Of a stretch of DNA of 64,000 nt, positions 35,101-47,500 are shown piece by piece. The DNA comes from Dipylidium caninum (taxonomy: Eukaryota > Platyhelminthes > Cestoda > Cyclophyllidea > Dipylidiidae). The stretch is taken from contig QEYB01001314.1 of the NCBI GenBank assembly GCA_017562135.1, positions 62,001 to 126,000 of the forward strand, given 5' to 3'. Under the pieces are notes generated by a model, which ran no database searches, had not been told where the DNA came from, and was given only the letters and a program-made list of their open reading frames with translations. The translations under genes were made by a program, and so were the position numbers. How positions within the stretch are numbered: position 1 is the first letter of the stretch; each line of letters opens with the position of its first letter.

Positions 35101-38060
35101 CCGAAAAATACAAGAAAATAGCAAACAAACACTAGATTTTAAGAATTGAGTAGGAAGAATATTTCCAAAATTTATTTACCAGAATATTTGACGCAGACAA
35201 ATATGTATCGCTCTCAGGCGCGGCTGCACACAGACTAAACGTAAACGCCTGTTTTATTGTTTCCAACTTAATAATTGCAGTTACTTGGGGCACCAAAGCA
35301 TCGATATGAGCTTAATTGGCTCCAACCACTTTTAATAGCCGTAGTTTTGTCAAGTCATTGGACTAGACATCATACTTGTACCTTCTCTGAACTATTCTGC
35401 AGTTGATAGAACCCAGCAAAAGTTCGCATAGTGGCTCACTACTGTCATGCCAAAGTTTAAATTCTGCCATCAATTATACTACAAGCATAGCTTCTACCAT
35501 ATATACATGGGGAAGTACTGATTTCTAGTAGTAGTAGATGGATTCATATGACCGTTCCCCACCTCAATTGTCTGGCATCAAGCTAAGGTCATGGGGGGTC
35601 ATAATGCCGTTACATGAGGATGCTCAGGTCCTACACGAATCGCGACCTAAAGTTAGAGGTGTACCAGAATAATAAATAATACGGAATGATGAAGCTACCA
35701 CTCCACGTCTTGCAGGAATACGTGGCGGTAATGATTTAGACTAAAGAAATGGCACCTCTAGTCTTCAAAATTGCCATGAAGAAGCAACGAACACCAACGA
35801 CTTTAGGCTAGATGTAGGATGGGTTGATAATAGGTGGTCGCGATGAATCCAAGGAAATCGCTGCAAGGCAATGTGGGGGATCGCAGTGAGGTAAGTAAAG
35901 TGGCGGATCCCCCCGAGGGCGGACTACACCGAACGAAAAGTTGGTTAGTGATCTATGTTGATTGCTGTATGGAAACATGAAACAGACCAAATGAAAAATT
36001 AGAATTTCAATTCCTCTAAGGGGAAAAGGAGGGGAGAAGAAATGAAGCATTGGGACGAGAGTAAGGAAGAGGATCTACAAGCACCCTAGAAAATGCATTA
36101 CTGAATCGACTGACATCGCGAAAAAAACCAAGACCTACTTCAGCAGATTTTCGAATCAGTTGCGAAAAGGCTATCGATGAGGAAAGGGCGAAAGCGCCCA
36201 AAGTGGGTGATAGAATACTCTACAACGCTTGTGTTTATTGAAGGTCTAAGCATGAGGGCCATCAAGCCTCTGCGAAACAAGTGCCCAGTGAGACAGAGAA
36301 GTAAACTTCACTTCAAGTTGGAGGAAGGGCTGACTGTCCTAAAAAACGAACTTGTGCACTTAATCACAAAACTTAAACCTTCAGTGCGAAAGCAGAAGTA
36401 CCATCTCGTCTTGTCTGTTTGAGATGAGTATGGCCAAATTAAACTACCAGCAAAATTGGTAGTGAATTCGGCATAAGGCTAGCTAAGGGAAAGTCACCGG
36501 CCGACCATTGACAATGAGAACTTAAACGAAGGAACCCGATCCTTGACTCTTTGGGAAGGCTTACCTGCCCCAATGACCATCATTCCAGTTATTCAATGCG
36601 TCGTATGACACCTAAAGACAGCCAACAAATAATAGAAAAGCAAGAAATGTAACTAGAGAGTCTGTATACAAAGGGGAGGGGCGAGGATGAAATAAGTCTG
36701 GACCACTAGCCCAGGCAACTGCAGTGTCGAATGGAATGGCTATTTCTAGTAGATGGGACAGTCGATCGTTTAAAGATGTGCTTAGAAGTAATGGTTTCGG
36801 AAGGATAAGTCTTGTAAGGTGACAGATCGGCTTGGTTCCACATTTCAAATTGCGATGGAGTTGTCGTGAAGTAGGGAACACGGTCAATAGTCTACAATTG
36901 TGTAAATAATGAAAAATTACAAAACACGTGTTAGGAAGTATTATACCTGGTAGAAAAGTGGAGATTAATAAGGTGAAGCCGGTAAGTAAATCAGTCCAAA
37001 TGCGATTAACTTGAATGCATGCAGATGGACAAACGGCTATCTTAAACTATGTCGAGCATTCTGCCCATCCTTTCTCTTTTGTTAATATCCACTTATGTAA
37101 ACAGTGTTTATTCCTCAAGGTTTCTAATCCTCCTCCTATCTTCATTTCTAGTGCACTCGTACTTTCTAATCCATCACCAAATGCTAAGAAAAGACGATCA
37201 TTAAGTGACGTGTAAGATAGGCGGGGGCACAATCCGATAGTGCCTTTCTCTCTGCTGTCCAATCCATGGCTAGATGCAGTTTCCACCTCGAAAACCAGCC
37301 CCGAATGCAACGGTCAAAGTCAATATCAAAGAGAAAGGTGTCGATCTAAATCACTCGATAAATGGTCAACAACCTGTTCGAATATATAATGGGGAGGGTA
37401 GAGATGGCAACTCAGTGCAGGAAGAAAAAGGGGAGGAACATAAAGCGCTCATCTATAAGGCAACCCGATGGAACAATTGTTGAAAACTGTATCTCGAAAA
37501 CCTCCAAAGAAATAATAATACACAAGGAATGAAAGCAAGTGGGGAATGAAGAACCGAGCAAGCTGATAACTGATTATTGGATGTATGTGATTATTTCTTT
37601 GGAAGTCTTTCAGATACTGTTTTCGACGACTGTTGCATTGGCCACATATGTGCCGGAGACCCCAGAAATTTCCATATACGAGCTACTTCTGCAATATATG
37701 ACTCTTCTTAACCACGAACAGGAAAGGAATCTTCTTCGTCGAAAATGATACCTCAGAACGTCCTAAGTGACCATCCAATTTAGTCAAACTAGTAACGTTA
37801 GATACGTTTAAAAACAACCGCATGTTTTTTAAATGTTATCACACTGGTATGGAGGATATTACTAACTTAAGAATCGGGGTGCGCCAAGGGGTATAAGTTT
37901 GACGTACAGAATGATGTGGAACTTATGCATTCAGGATGCTAGTCGAAAAAAACAATGTTGAACGCTGAGGATTTAGCATTTCCAAAATAAACGAATGAGC
38001 ACCAGAAATCGCTAATGGCTCCATACTGCTCAACAAGTTCCACGATCCACAAATGTGTAT

Positions 38061-41000
38061 TCAAGCCCTATCATTATAAGCTTGGAGTAAGGGTGAAGGA
38101 TGAAGTCTTCTAGGCGTCCGCGACTATGCCACCAGAGCACAAAAGGTAAACAATAAAAAAAATATAAAAAGAGGTAACAAACCTGAACGCGTGACTTACA
38201 TCGGCTGGTTGAAGCCATTCAATCAGAACTATGAGAAACCATTCCACGAGCCAAGCGAGTGCCATGATTATCCCACATACAGGACCTAGTTTGTGGAGGG
38301 ACCTATAACCACGAATCAATTAAATGTTCTTTAAACATAATAGATAATAAAGCCAGCACAAGGCGAAAAACAGACAATTGCTAATAACATACAAAATATA
38401 AACTACAGCATTGATTAGCGAGCAAGACTCTTTCTTTAGCAATTCATTGCATCATGTGCTGAAAAAATTTTCCTACCACCGAAAAAAAACTGAGTTTGTA
38501 TGAAGCAAATTGCTCTTGGCTGGTCCATCATTGGTGAGCATCCCCATTCTCTCAAAGTTGCTCGTAAAAGCTGTGTATCACACTGGCGACAGAATGGTCA
38601 TTGTTGACACAAGAATTCGTCTGGGGGTAATTGGGGTGATTTAACCAACGAAACTTTCAACAATACCTCATGTTTACGAGAGCTTCCTTCCACTCGTCAC
38701 CGTGACGCTTACGCCCCAGTTACTGTGGGCGTAATAAATGGAGGTGAATTCTGTGGCAAGCATTCTCCGCATTCCTACCCTACATCCACATCAAGTAAGC
38801 CATTTCCCGAAAACTCAACAATTCCACCCCCTGACTATTGTGCATGACGACACTGTGACTTGCCAAAACAGACTAATTTCGCTATCGCCCTCCCTTTCTC
38901 GCTTTTCAAATTAAATGAGCATGCTGTGTGTTGCATCACTGGGTGCTACCACGGTGGCAAAGTTGGTGGTTTCGACAGCTGTACTCTGGTGACGGTGTCA
39001 TTGGCTGTTTTCACATCGCCTCATTGCGCTCCCATTACCCCGCACTTTTAAGGCGTCCTTTCACCACTTTCCACAAGAATCGCCCCCATCTATCCTCGGT
39101 AGCAATTCCACAGAATCAAACTTCGTAAGTTCACTCCTACCCTCTCATCTCTTTGCCTCATTTGGCTAGCCCATCTTGGTAGTCTACTTTGGAAAGCTCG
39201 ATACGTCTTACACACCTGCGATTTACTTTGTTCGAGTGACTTTCACGACAGTGAGCAGAGGTCGTTCATATTGACGGGTAGTCTCAGCGTTTTGTAGCCT
39301 AGCTAGGAGTGTTGCCGGGGTTGCGGGAAGAAGAACAGATGACTGTGTTTAATCACTATATTACTTCGGATGGGGCGATAGGTAGTTTGTTGTTTGACAC
39401 CAAAATAGGCATGCTCCTTTTTCGTCTTCCTTTGCAGATGAACGTTTCGTGGTTAAGGAAGTCTCAAACAATGAAATGAAGACCTTCCACGATGTTAGAC
39501 GGCAGTACTTTGACTACCTCATGTCAGCCGTTTCTCTACAGGTACGATTTACACCCCATACATCCATCCATCCACACTCGTGTCAGCGTTATAGGATGAG
39601 CTACAAATGGAAGCCTCGACTACCTCCTTTTTCACTTTCACCATATTGTCCAAATTATGGCGTAGTCGGGTAAACTCCTTCCTCCATAGCACTCTACCAT
39701 CCACTAGTAGAGGAAAGTTGGTTTTTCTCAGTGATGATGTACTTATCCTTAGCCCCAGTTGTTCACACGATTTCGGGACTGGCAGGCTGCCATCGTCCTT
39801 CAGAAAAGTTATATTAAATCTTTCCGCTTCAATTACTTCGTCTAAATACCCAACTGTTTTGACGACATAACCGGTAGTACTTGTCTTCTGGCTCGTAGCG
39901 AGGTTGCAATGATGATAATAATAGTAAGGCAAATATATTCCAAAATGATTGCACAAAGGCAGTGTTTGTTAATCATGGTTTATCAGATGTTTACTATTCT
40001 ATGCTCTTCACGAAACTAGGTAATTACTGGCCTCCCATCGACTGGGTCAAACGAAATTTATTGTCCCAAGGCTGTCTGAACTAACAGCCACGATTTGTTT
40101 CGAACCGGAAATAACACCTTAAATATTGTAAATAAGAGACCTAATGACACACAACGTAGCCAAATTATTCACACATGAAAACCGAATGGGGCCGGAAAAC
40201 TATCCTTTATCCTTATCATGCCTCTTTCTCTTATTTTAAAAATATCACAGCCCTTCAGTATGTCAAGTCAACCAAAGACACTCTTTGCAAACGTGAATTT
40301 CATCAAAAAAGTCAGTTTCAGTAGGATAATATTTTAGCCAAAAATCAGATCGGAATTATAATAGTGACTCACGCAATAATGGCGTCCTTGAAAGTGATAT
40401 GCGGTCGTGACATAGCCGCATAGTAAGCGATTTCGGTACGTTGAGCAACATCGTCCCAAGTGTAGAAGAAGTGGATTTCGCGATGTCGTCTCCATGCCAA
40501 CTCAAAGGCGGAAAGAGGAGGCCAAGAGGACGACAGGCTGCGTCGCACCGGAGGACATCCTATGGCCATTGTTAAGGACGCGTCAGTCTCTTTCACCAGG
40601 GGAGGGGCGCTCATTGATCGTTTTGGCGAATGTTGTTGACAAGTGTTTTCGATCTAAGAAATTGGATTGCATAATAATTAGATACCTTACAATTTCCCTT
40701 CTAATAATAGTTTATCCAATGAACCCTTTAATTAAGTGAAGATCTGTCCTTCAAAAATATAATCTGCAAGAGGAGGATTAGTGAATTGGCACGAGTATTG
40801 GTCAAAGTTTAAGTTTTATGGTGATTGGATGAAGGTGCGTTTGTATCAGCGGTATTGTCTGATATACAATTTTTATACGTGGATAATTCTGCTACTATTT
40901 TAAGTCAAAGTGATTGTTTGATTCCCCGATACATTCTCATTTTTTTTGGGAAGAACAAAACTCGTGTCTAAACAGATCTGTTTGGCGAGTAAACGCACAG

Positions 41001-44000
41001 ACTTTTGTTTGTGGTGGAGGACCGCGAGCGCTAATGAAATCTCATTAATTGGCGAACGAAAACTGTTCACTTGGAATTTTTTTAACATATTAGAACAAGG
41101 TTAAATCTTTACTTACCTACAATGAATTGCCCTAAAATGTGGTTCACCCCCTTTCGCGTTTGCTGATTCACATACCATTACAAAACTGTGAAAACAAGTT
41201 GTTTACATGCTCCAAATAATTACCTGGTTTCCTTGTCTGTTAAGGCTTAATACGAAGTTAGGGTAGGCTCGAGCCCCTTAATACAAACGCTGACTCGGGA
41301 ATGAAACCAAAATCAAATGCTCGCCTGAGACTCAGTGGACAGCGACCGAGAAAATCTTGTCTCCTGTGACCAATGGAGGCGCTGTTGACGAATCTCTTCG
41401 ATGGCATTAGCTAAAGTAGTGGCCAATCCAGAGGCACTAACCGGAGCCAGTCGGATCATGTGGGAGGGTAGCACCTCAGGGACACCACCCACTTTTGTGC
41501 TTACAACAAGGAGGCTAGAGGTAGACAGGGTGAGAATTAATGTGACACTAATATGGACACATACCCACAACTTGCGGCTTCCACGATGGCAATGCAAAAA
41601 GACTCCGTGAGGGAGACATTCAAGAAAATGTCACCACGAACAAGGACCTGCGAGAGGGGTCAGTATATTACGTTTCACGAACAGCAATTCCGTGAAGAGG
41701 GTTACTCACGTCGCGAACTTTGTGATGTGGTAAGGCACCGAGCAACTCCACACGGAAGTGCAAATTATGTCGCTCCCGCATCTCCTCTAGTGCCAGCCGT
41801 TTCGGACCGTCTCCACCTAAACAAAAAAGCCCATACAACACAATCACCACTTCGGTTGAAGTAAACAGCCTTGGTTTTAGAACTCTGGAACACTAAAAAC
41901 ATCCACAAGTCATATTAAATGAACTATATTTGAAGTATAACTACCCGATTTTCGATAGGGAAAGAGGTGGAAAACTCACCGATGAGAAAAACGAAGATGT
42001 GGAAAAGTTGAGCACATTGGTGGGATAATGGCAGCCATTAGATCGGCACCCTTTCTGTACACCAGCCGACTTATAATGACGACTGTGACTAAAGATGGTA
42101 GGGAGAATAGAACGATTGATTACGTCATTGACAAACTCAGCAACTAATTGAAAAGGCAACATATCTGGCCCAGTAATTAGCCAACATTGGTCGAAATAAG
42201 ATGAAGCATGAATATAATTTAAGCTAGACCTTAGTGATAAGCTGAATGCTTTGTACTCGAGTGAAATCATAGTAAGGATTATTTAATCGCCTTTAAATAA
42301 CAAAACAGCGCCGAAATTGTTGAAATCAACTAAAAATGTGTCCGGAAGTCAACTTCAATCAACACGGAGCTTACTTGAAGGAGTCGCGACAACAAAAACT
42401 TGGTCAGCTAGGTAACTTACTGTTGTCCGGATCGCGGCAGGAGGGATCGGGAGTGAATGCACAGGAATCAATGGCGTTTGGGATGACGTAGACGCGCTCT
42501 GGCTCCATGCCACCACGCAAGACAGTATTCTCCTTAGCCACATTTGAAACACAGATGAAGTTGTCCACCACGTTGAGGAACATGAAAAGCGCACGATTAG
42601 CAAGAATGGAGGATAGGTCAGCGAAACCGAATAGCGAGTGGTCTGTGAAAAGCGTGCACAGTCCAAGAGCTTTGGCGTGCATCAGAGACTCCAACGCCAA
42701 AGGAGAAAAAGCCTGGGAAGAAATTCAAGCGTGCCCTCGTGTTTGTCCCACCGTTTACAAAGAAAATACTGCTGTTAGCAAGCGACCTCTCATCATTGTG
42801 GCGGCGATGCATAACTCTACTTCCCTCGATCTATTAGGCCACATCCCAGTGTGGGCGCGCAAGTTAACATTGCCTAACACAATCATAAAACAATAATTAC
42901 ACGATGATCCCATTTTTCGCCCTTAGGAAAATTTTTTTGTGGCAAAACCTAACGCACTCATTTACGACATCTTTGAAAATATTTCGGATTGAGAGAAGAG
43001 AGCATATTTGATACCATCAATAACTTTTTTGTTAAAGGAAATTAGATATTAAGCAAATAAACATTTCATCAACGAAGAAAGGAAATACTTAAATGACTGA
43101 ATGTGAAGAAATCCGTATAAAGGAAAACAACGAATGAAGTAGCTTTTATGGGAATGCAACTCGAATAGGATAATCAAAGAATTGTTTTAAGTAATCGAGT
43201 AAGACATTTGCCTATCAGGAAAGATTGACAAGCAGACGACATCGCTTAAAAGGAGACTTTTCCAATTTAATTTGTATTGTAGTGAACCATGATAAAGTTT
43301 AAAGGATGCTATTTATCAAAACTGAAATGAAATGATTGTCTGACTCCACTATCATACTTTCTGGATTCATACAACGCATCAAGTAGCTACTAGGGAGGTT
43401 TAAGGGGAGATGGTCATGCAGCACGAAATAGCAATTTAACATTCATCCCACTTTTAAATCAGGCGGAAAGGAAAGGGTTTAGGAGAAGTATATCAAATAA
43501 TTGTGCGAATAACTTGAAGATCATGAAAATGCCTTACCGAATGACCATGAACCACGTCGACATTCTCACGTATGAAAATATTACGGACAACTGTTATTTC
43601 ACCAAACACGGTAATAAAAACGGATTCACTGTAGAAAGGACGATAGGGGATGTAATAGACCTGGAGTAATAAAAAGAGAAATAAAGAGAAATTAGTTAAA
43701 GGCAGGTTAGTCCATTAGCGAATGCAATGTAAATTATCCCAGTAACATGTCAAGTTCGTTAATAAAGGGAAAAACGTTCGCGAGGAACACCAGATCGAAG
43801 ATGAGTGTTTATTCATCCATTAACTGCAAGGGCAGATTAGAGAATTGAAACAGTGAGTCCAGTGAATAAAATATGGACACACCTTTAAACCTTTGGCCAT
43901 GTATCGAACACCTTGACGTTGCCACTTATCACCGTAGGCATGAGTGACAACTATCACGCGATGTCCTCGTGATAGTAAGCACTGAGACAATTGGTAAATA

Positions 44001-44237
44001 TGACTCTCTACGCCACCAATGTTGGGGTAAAAGCAGTCACATACAAGACTAAAATGGGATAATAAAGCTGTTTTAAATCGGACAACGTACCAACGGAAAG
44101 AATATGTGCATGGATATTTAACAAGAATTTGTTTTTTCTTGGTGGGCTATATACCATTTTAATAAAAAGCCGTAAGAGAATACTTACGCGACTGTGAGAT
44201 TTCCTTTAGTGCGGGGGATCACTTCATCGGCAAACAT
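38061..44237 (-). CDS. PIGA: PIG-A, catalytic GlcNAc-transferase of GPI-anchor synthesis
   Basis: PIG-A transfers GlcNAc to phosphatidylinositol on the ER face, the first GPI step. Eleven minus-strand exons: 44237-44188, 44048-43883, 43660-43538, 42712-42421, 42088-41980, 41816-41710, 41647-41565, 41514-41347, 40489-40373, 38302-38200 and 38123-38061; about 459 residues. Signatures: [103 protein letters not shown] (GT4 donor-site Glu region), [25 protein letters not shown], then the C-terminal membrane anchor in exon 10 ([16 protein letters not shown]). Exon 5 has one T too many on the coding strand (A5 at 41987-41991 on +), breaking frame just before the GGDGPKR exon; probably a consensus error. 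Exon 11 (20 residues) is least sure. Intron 9 hosts the inverted-repeat arm. Confidence 0.93.
38546..39860 (+). repeat. Arm 1 of a 1.3-kb inverted repeat, inside PIGA intron 9
   Basis: This segment is the reverse complement of 46213-47528. The outer edge is sharp: similarity starts at ATTCTCTC (38546) and ends on the mate at 47528. The inner edge fades near 39860. All stretches I compared were identical, except seven substitutions between 39255 and 39284. The arm carries a copy of a PIKFYVE kinase exon in plus orientation. It interrupts no PIGA exon. See the findings for interpretation. Confidence 0.95.
39438..39541 (+). pseudogene. Displaced copy of a PIKFYVE kinase-domain exon
   Basis: After an acceptor (TTTGCAG) and before a donor (GTACGA) this reads [20 protein letters not shown] with the same downstream residues as the PIKFYVE exon at 46636-46533. 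It includes the FVVKE stretch with the kinase's ATP-site Lys. The copy is intact with both splice sites but is on the opposite strand to both PIGA and PIKFYVE, with no recognisable downstream kinase exon on its own strand. It is therefore treated as a non-functional duplicated exon. Confidence 0.75.
39549..39956 (-). other. Unidentified open frame in arm 1, antisense to the duplicated kinase exon
   Basis: An open frame whose last 100 or so codons are shared with the arm-2 frame at 46187-46525. It includes [20 protein letters not shown] and [20 protein letters not shown]. The composition looks protein-like, but I recognise no family. It overlaps an intron of the duplicated PIKFYVE segment on the other strand. 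It may be chance, or a fragment of another gene caught in the duplication. Confidence 0.3.
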
Positions 44238-44541
44238 TGCGGGTCTACGAGTAAGGAAAGTAGCCGCAATTGTAGAAAGAAAAGTGTGCGATTGTGAAAT
44301 CGCGTTCAATCAGTATTGTTAGCCAGTTTGGGAAGTTATTCCGCACCCATTAATAGTTCAACTCTGTCATTCCCTTAAACCCACCAATAATCAGACAAAC
44401 GGATGAGAGAATAAAAAACAAATCAGAAAGTCAAATAGTCACGAGTATATTTCGACAAAGAAGTGCATTAATTATATCAAAAATATACAGGATAACAAGT
44501 CAATTGCAAATAATCAAATCGTAGAAAAGGAGGTGACGATA
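44238..44541. other. 304-bp gap between PIKFYVE stop and PIGA start
   Basis: The two genes are co-oriented on the minus strand with PIKFYVE upstream. The gap must hold the PIKFYVE 3' UTR and the PIGA 5' end. No TATA box is obvious. The spacing would allow a flatworm-type polycistronic unit resolved by trans-splicing; this is inference only. Confidence 0.4.
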
Positions 44542-47500
44542 TCACAGTCGCCAGACCTCTCCGTGATCGGCTAGGGAGTCGTACCATTGATCAGGAACGA
44601 GGTGAAAATTACGGTCCATTTGATCAAGCAGACGCTCTCGATAGTCCACAGGCATGATGACAGTAGGCATGGGGCCCTGCGCGCTGGTTAGAGTCTGTTT
44701 CACAAACATCTCCAACCGCTTATTCAGCGTGAATCTACGAAGGTAGTCAATGATACCCACGACCAGTTGGTTCGTCGTTCTGTCAATCCCCACCAATAAG
44801 GAGTAATCCATTATGAAGAGGTCGGCCAAGAATTGTGTGTCCAAGTTGAGACAATGCATCAGGGCGTTCTAAACAACGAAAAATGTTAGTCACGCCAAAT
44901 GCTAAGAGATAAAGAATTTGTTTCAAGAAACTATGTCGTTATGTAATAATAGGGATTTTTTTATTGTCGCCTGCGCCTATCAACTTATACGCAGTCTCTA
45001 GTTCTTTGAAGAAATTTTCCGTGAGAATTATTTAGCATCTGAATGGCATTATGAAACGTCTAGAGATGATTAGGGTAACTTGGTCGATAAAAAGTCGCCA
45101 TTCTTCTCGGTATTACGAATATCTGCGCTGCACTATCATCGAACCTAAGCGGAGAGTAATTCCGTGTCTTGTTGAGAATGAGAGTAGGAGGGTCGAAACA
45201 ACTTGTAATACTCATCTAAGAATAGTGACGGCGGAACAATTGACCAACTGTGGTCAAATAATAATACAGATGGGAAAACATCAACCCCTAATACAAACTA
45301 CTACTCACTTTCTTTACGCTTCATTCTATTACATCATTACATACTAATGAAGCATCAATGACACAAAAGGGCCATACTGTGACAAGCGAAACACATCTTG
45401 AAAATATGCAGTAACAACCTTAAATGACATGAAAAACAAAGTGCTGCAGTTCACACCTTTGAATGGAAACGGAGATAGATAGGATTTGCGAGGGATTCAT
45501 TGATGAAATTCTGATCCAACAGGACAGGTACTCGATTAGATATACTAGCGTCACTTCGAGACACAGTATCTGTGTTGGCAGTAAAGGCAGTGGTAGCCGC
45601 CTTGCCAGAAGAAGAAGCGGGAACCGTGTTAGTAATAGAAACCGCGGCCTCAACTGCCGCGATCTCCACGTTTGTGACAAGACGGCCACGTAGGCTACCC
45701 TTCAGGTCGTAGATCTGTGTGATACCTGGACGGTTGTGGAAGAGGTTTTCCATCACCAACACGTCCAAGCGACGCGCCTCTCCAGTAATGGAGTTCTTAC
45801 AGTCAATGTGAAATATGCCAAAGATGCGCGCAAGCAAAGAAAGACGCTAAAACCAGATATCGTCACGAGATGAAAACAGATTAATACAGAGTACAGAGAA
45901 AGAAAATCAAAGTTAATGGTACTTCGGATTCGACCAAATGATTTATTAACTAGTCGTCACAGCAATCGAACTTTGAAACATGTAAAAGAATGAACGTTGG
46001 CCGATAAAAAGAACTCACTAAAATTTTTACGATATTCAAAGTTCCCTTTGATGAAACGTAAGAGCGGTATTTCAAGAACACTTTCCATGCAGCAAATGTT
46101 GCACCGAGCCATCATGAAAATGGTAAAATTTTACGTTACTGACATCTAATAATATCACAGCAAATAGCTCGTGTAACTAAAGACGATTGGTCACATCCCG
46201 TGATCCTGCCATCAGAACAATTGGGTATTTAGACGAAGTAATTGAAGCGGAAAGATTTAATATAACTTTTCTGAAGGACGATGGCAGCCTGCCAGTCCCG
46301 AAATCGTGTGAACAACTGGGGCTAAGGATAAGTACATCATCACTGAGAAAAACCAACTTTCCTCTACTAGTGGATGGTAGAGTGCTATGGAGGAAGGAGT
46401 TTACCCGACTACGCCATAATTTGGACAATATGGTGAAAGTGAAAAAGGAGGTAGTCGAGGCTTCCATTTGTAGCTCATCCTATAACGCTGACACGAGTGT
46501 GGATGGATGGATGTATGGGGTGTAAATCGTACCTGTAGAGAAACGGCTGACATGAGGTAGTCAAAGTACTGCCGTCTAACATCGTGGAAGGTCTTCATTT
46601 CATTGTTTGAGACTTCCTTAACCACGAAACGTTCATCTGCAAAGGAAGACGAAAAAGGAGCATGCCTATTTTGGTGTCAAACAACAAACTACCTATCGCC
46701 CCATCCGAAGTAATATAGTGATTAAACACAGTCATCTGTTCTTCTTCCCGCAACCCCGGCAACACTCCTAGCTAGGCTACAAAACGCTGGAACTACCCAC
46801 CACTATGGACGACCTCTGATCACTGTCGTGAAAGTCACTCGAACAAAGTAAATCGCAGGTGTGTAAGACGTATCGAGCTTTCCAAAGTAGACTACCAAGA
46901 TGGGCTAGCCAAATGAGGCAAAGAGATGAGAGGGTAGGAGTGAACTTACGAAGTTTGATTCTGTGGAATTGCTACCGAGGATAGATGGGGGCGATTCTTG
47001 TGGAAAGTGGTGAAAGGACGCCTTAAAAGTGCGGGGTAATGGGAGCGCAATGAGGCGATGTGAAAACAGCCAATGACACCGTCACCAGAGTACAGCTGTC
47101 GAAACCACCAACTTTGCCACCGTGGTAGCACCCAGTGATGCAACACACAGCATGCTCATTTAATTTGAAAAGCGAGAAAGGGAGGGCGATAGCGAAATTA
47201 GTCTGTTTTGGCAAGTCACAGTGTCGTCATGCACAATAGTCAGGGGGTGGAATTGTTGAGTTTTCGGGAAATGGCTTACTTGATGTGGATGTAGGGTAGG
47301 AATGCGGAGAATGCTTGCCACAGAATTCACCTCCATTTATTACGCCCACAGTAACTGGGGCGTAAGCGTCACGGTGACGAGTGGAAGGAAGCTCTCGTAA
47401 ACATGAGGTATTGTTGAAAGTTTCGTTGGTTAAATCACCCCAATTACCCCCAGACGAATTCTTGTGTCAACAATGACCATTCTGTCGCCAGTGTGATACA

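Larger units (their letters stand above)
20442..38060. other. Gene-poor interval of about 17.6 kb
   Basis: No gene could be assembled here. Both strands show scattered open segments of 60-110 codons, none with a family signature I trust. The better exon-like ones are listed separately (30405-30588, 32005-32190) or in the findings (about 24620-24790, 36.6-37.3 kb). The interval also holds a TATA/hairpin patch, a microsatellite and a G tract. It may contain long introns of a gene whose exons I cannot recognise, regulatory DNA, or old unrecognisable repeats. Confidence 0.5.

Noticed and set aside
35808..36422. Proline-rich minus frame and basic plus frame near 36 kb
   Set aside because: Isolated, unspliced, with no recognised domain; length is within what chance open frames reach here.
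39607..39870. Plus-strand open frame of 87 codons in arm 1 (mirrored on the minus strand at 46177-46467)
   Set aside because: It is the opposite-strand shadow of the more protein-like frame discussed for the repeat arms and has Ser/Leu-rich composition without family features.
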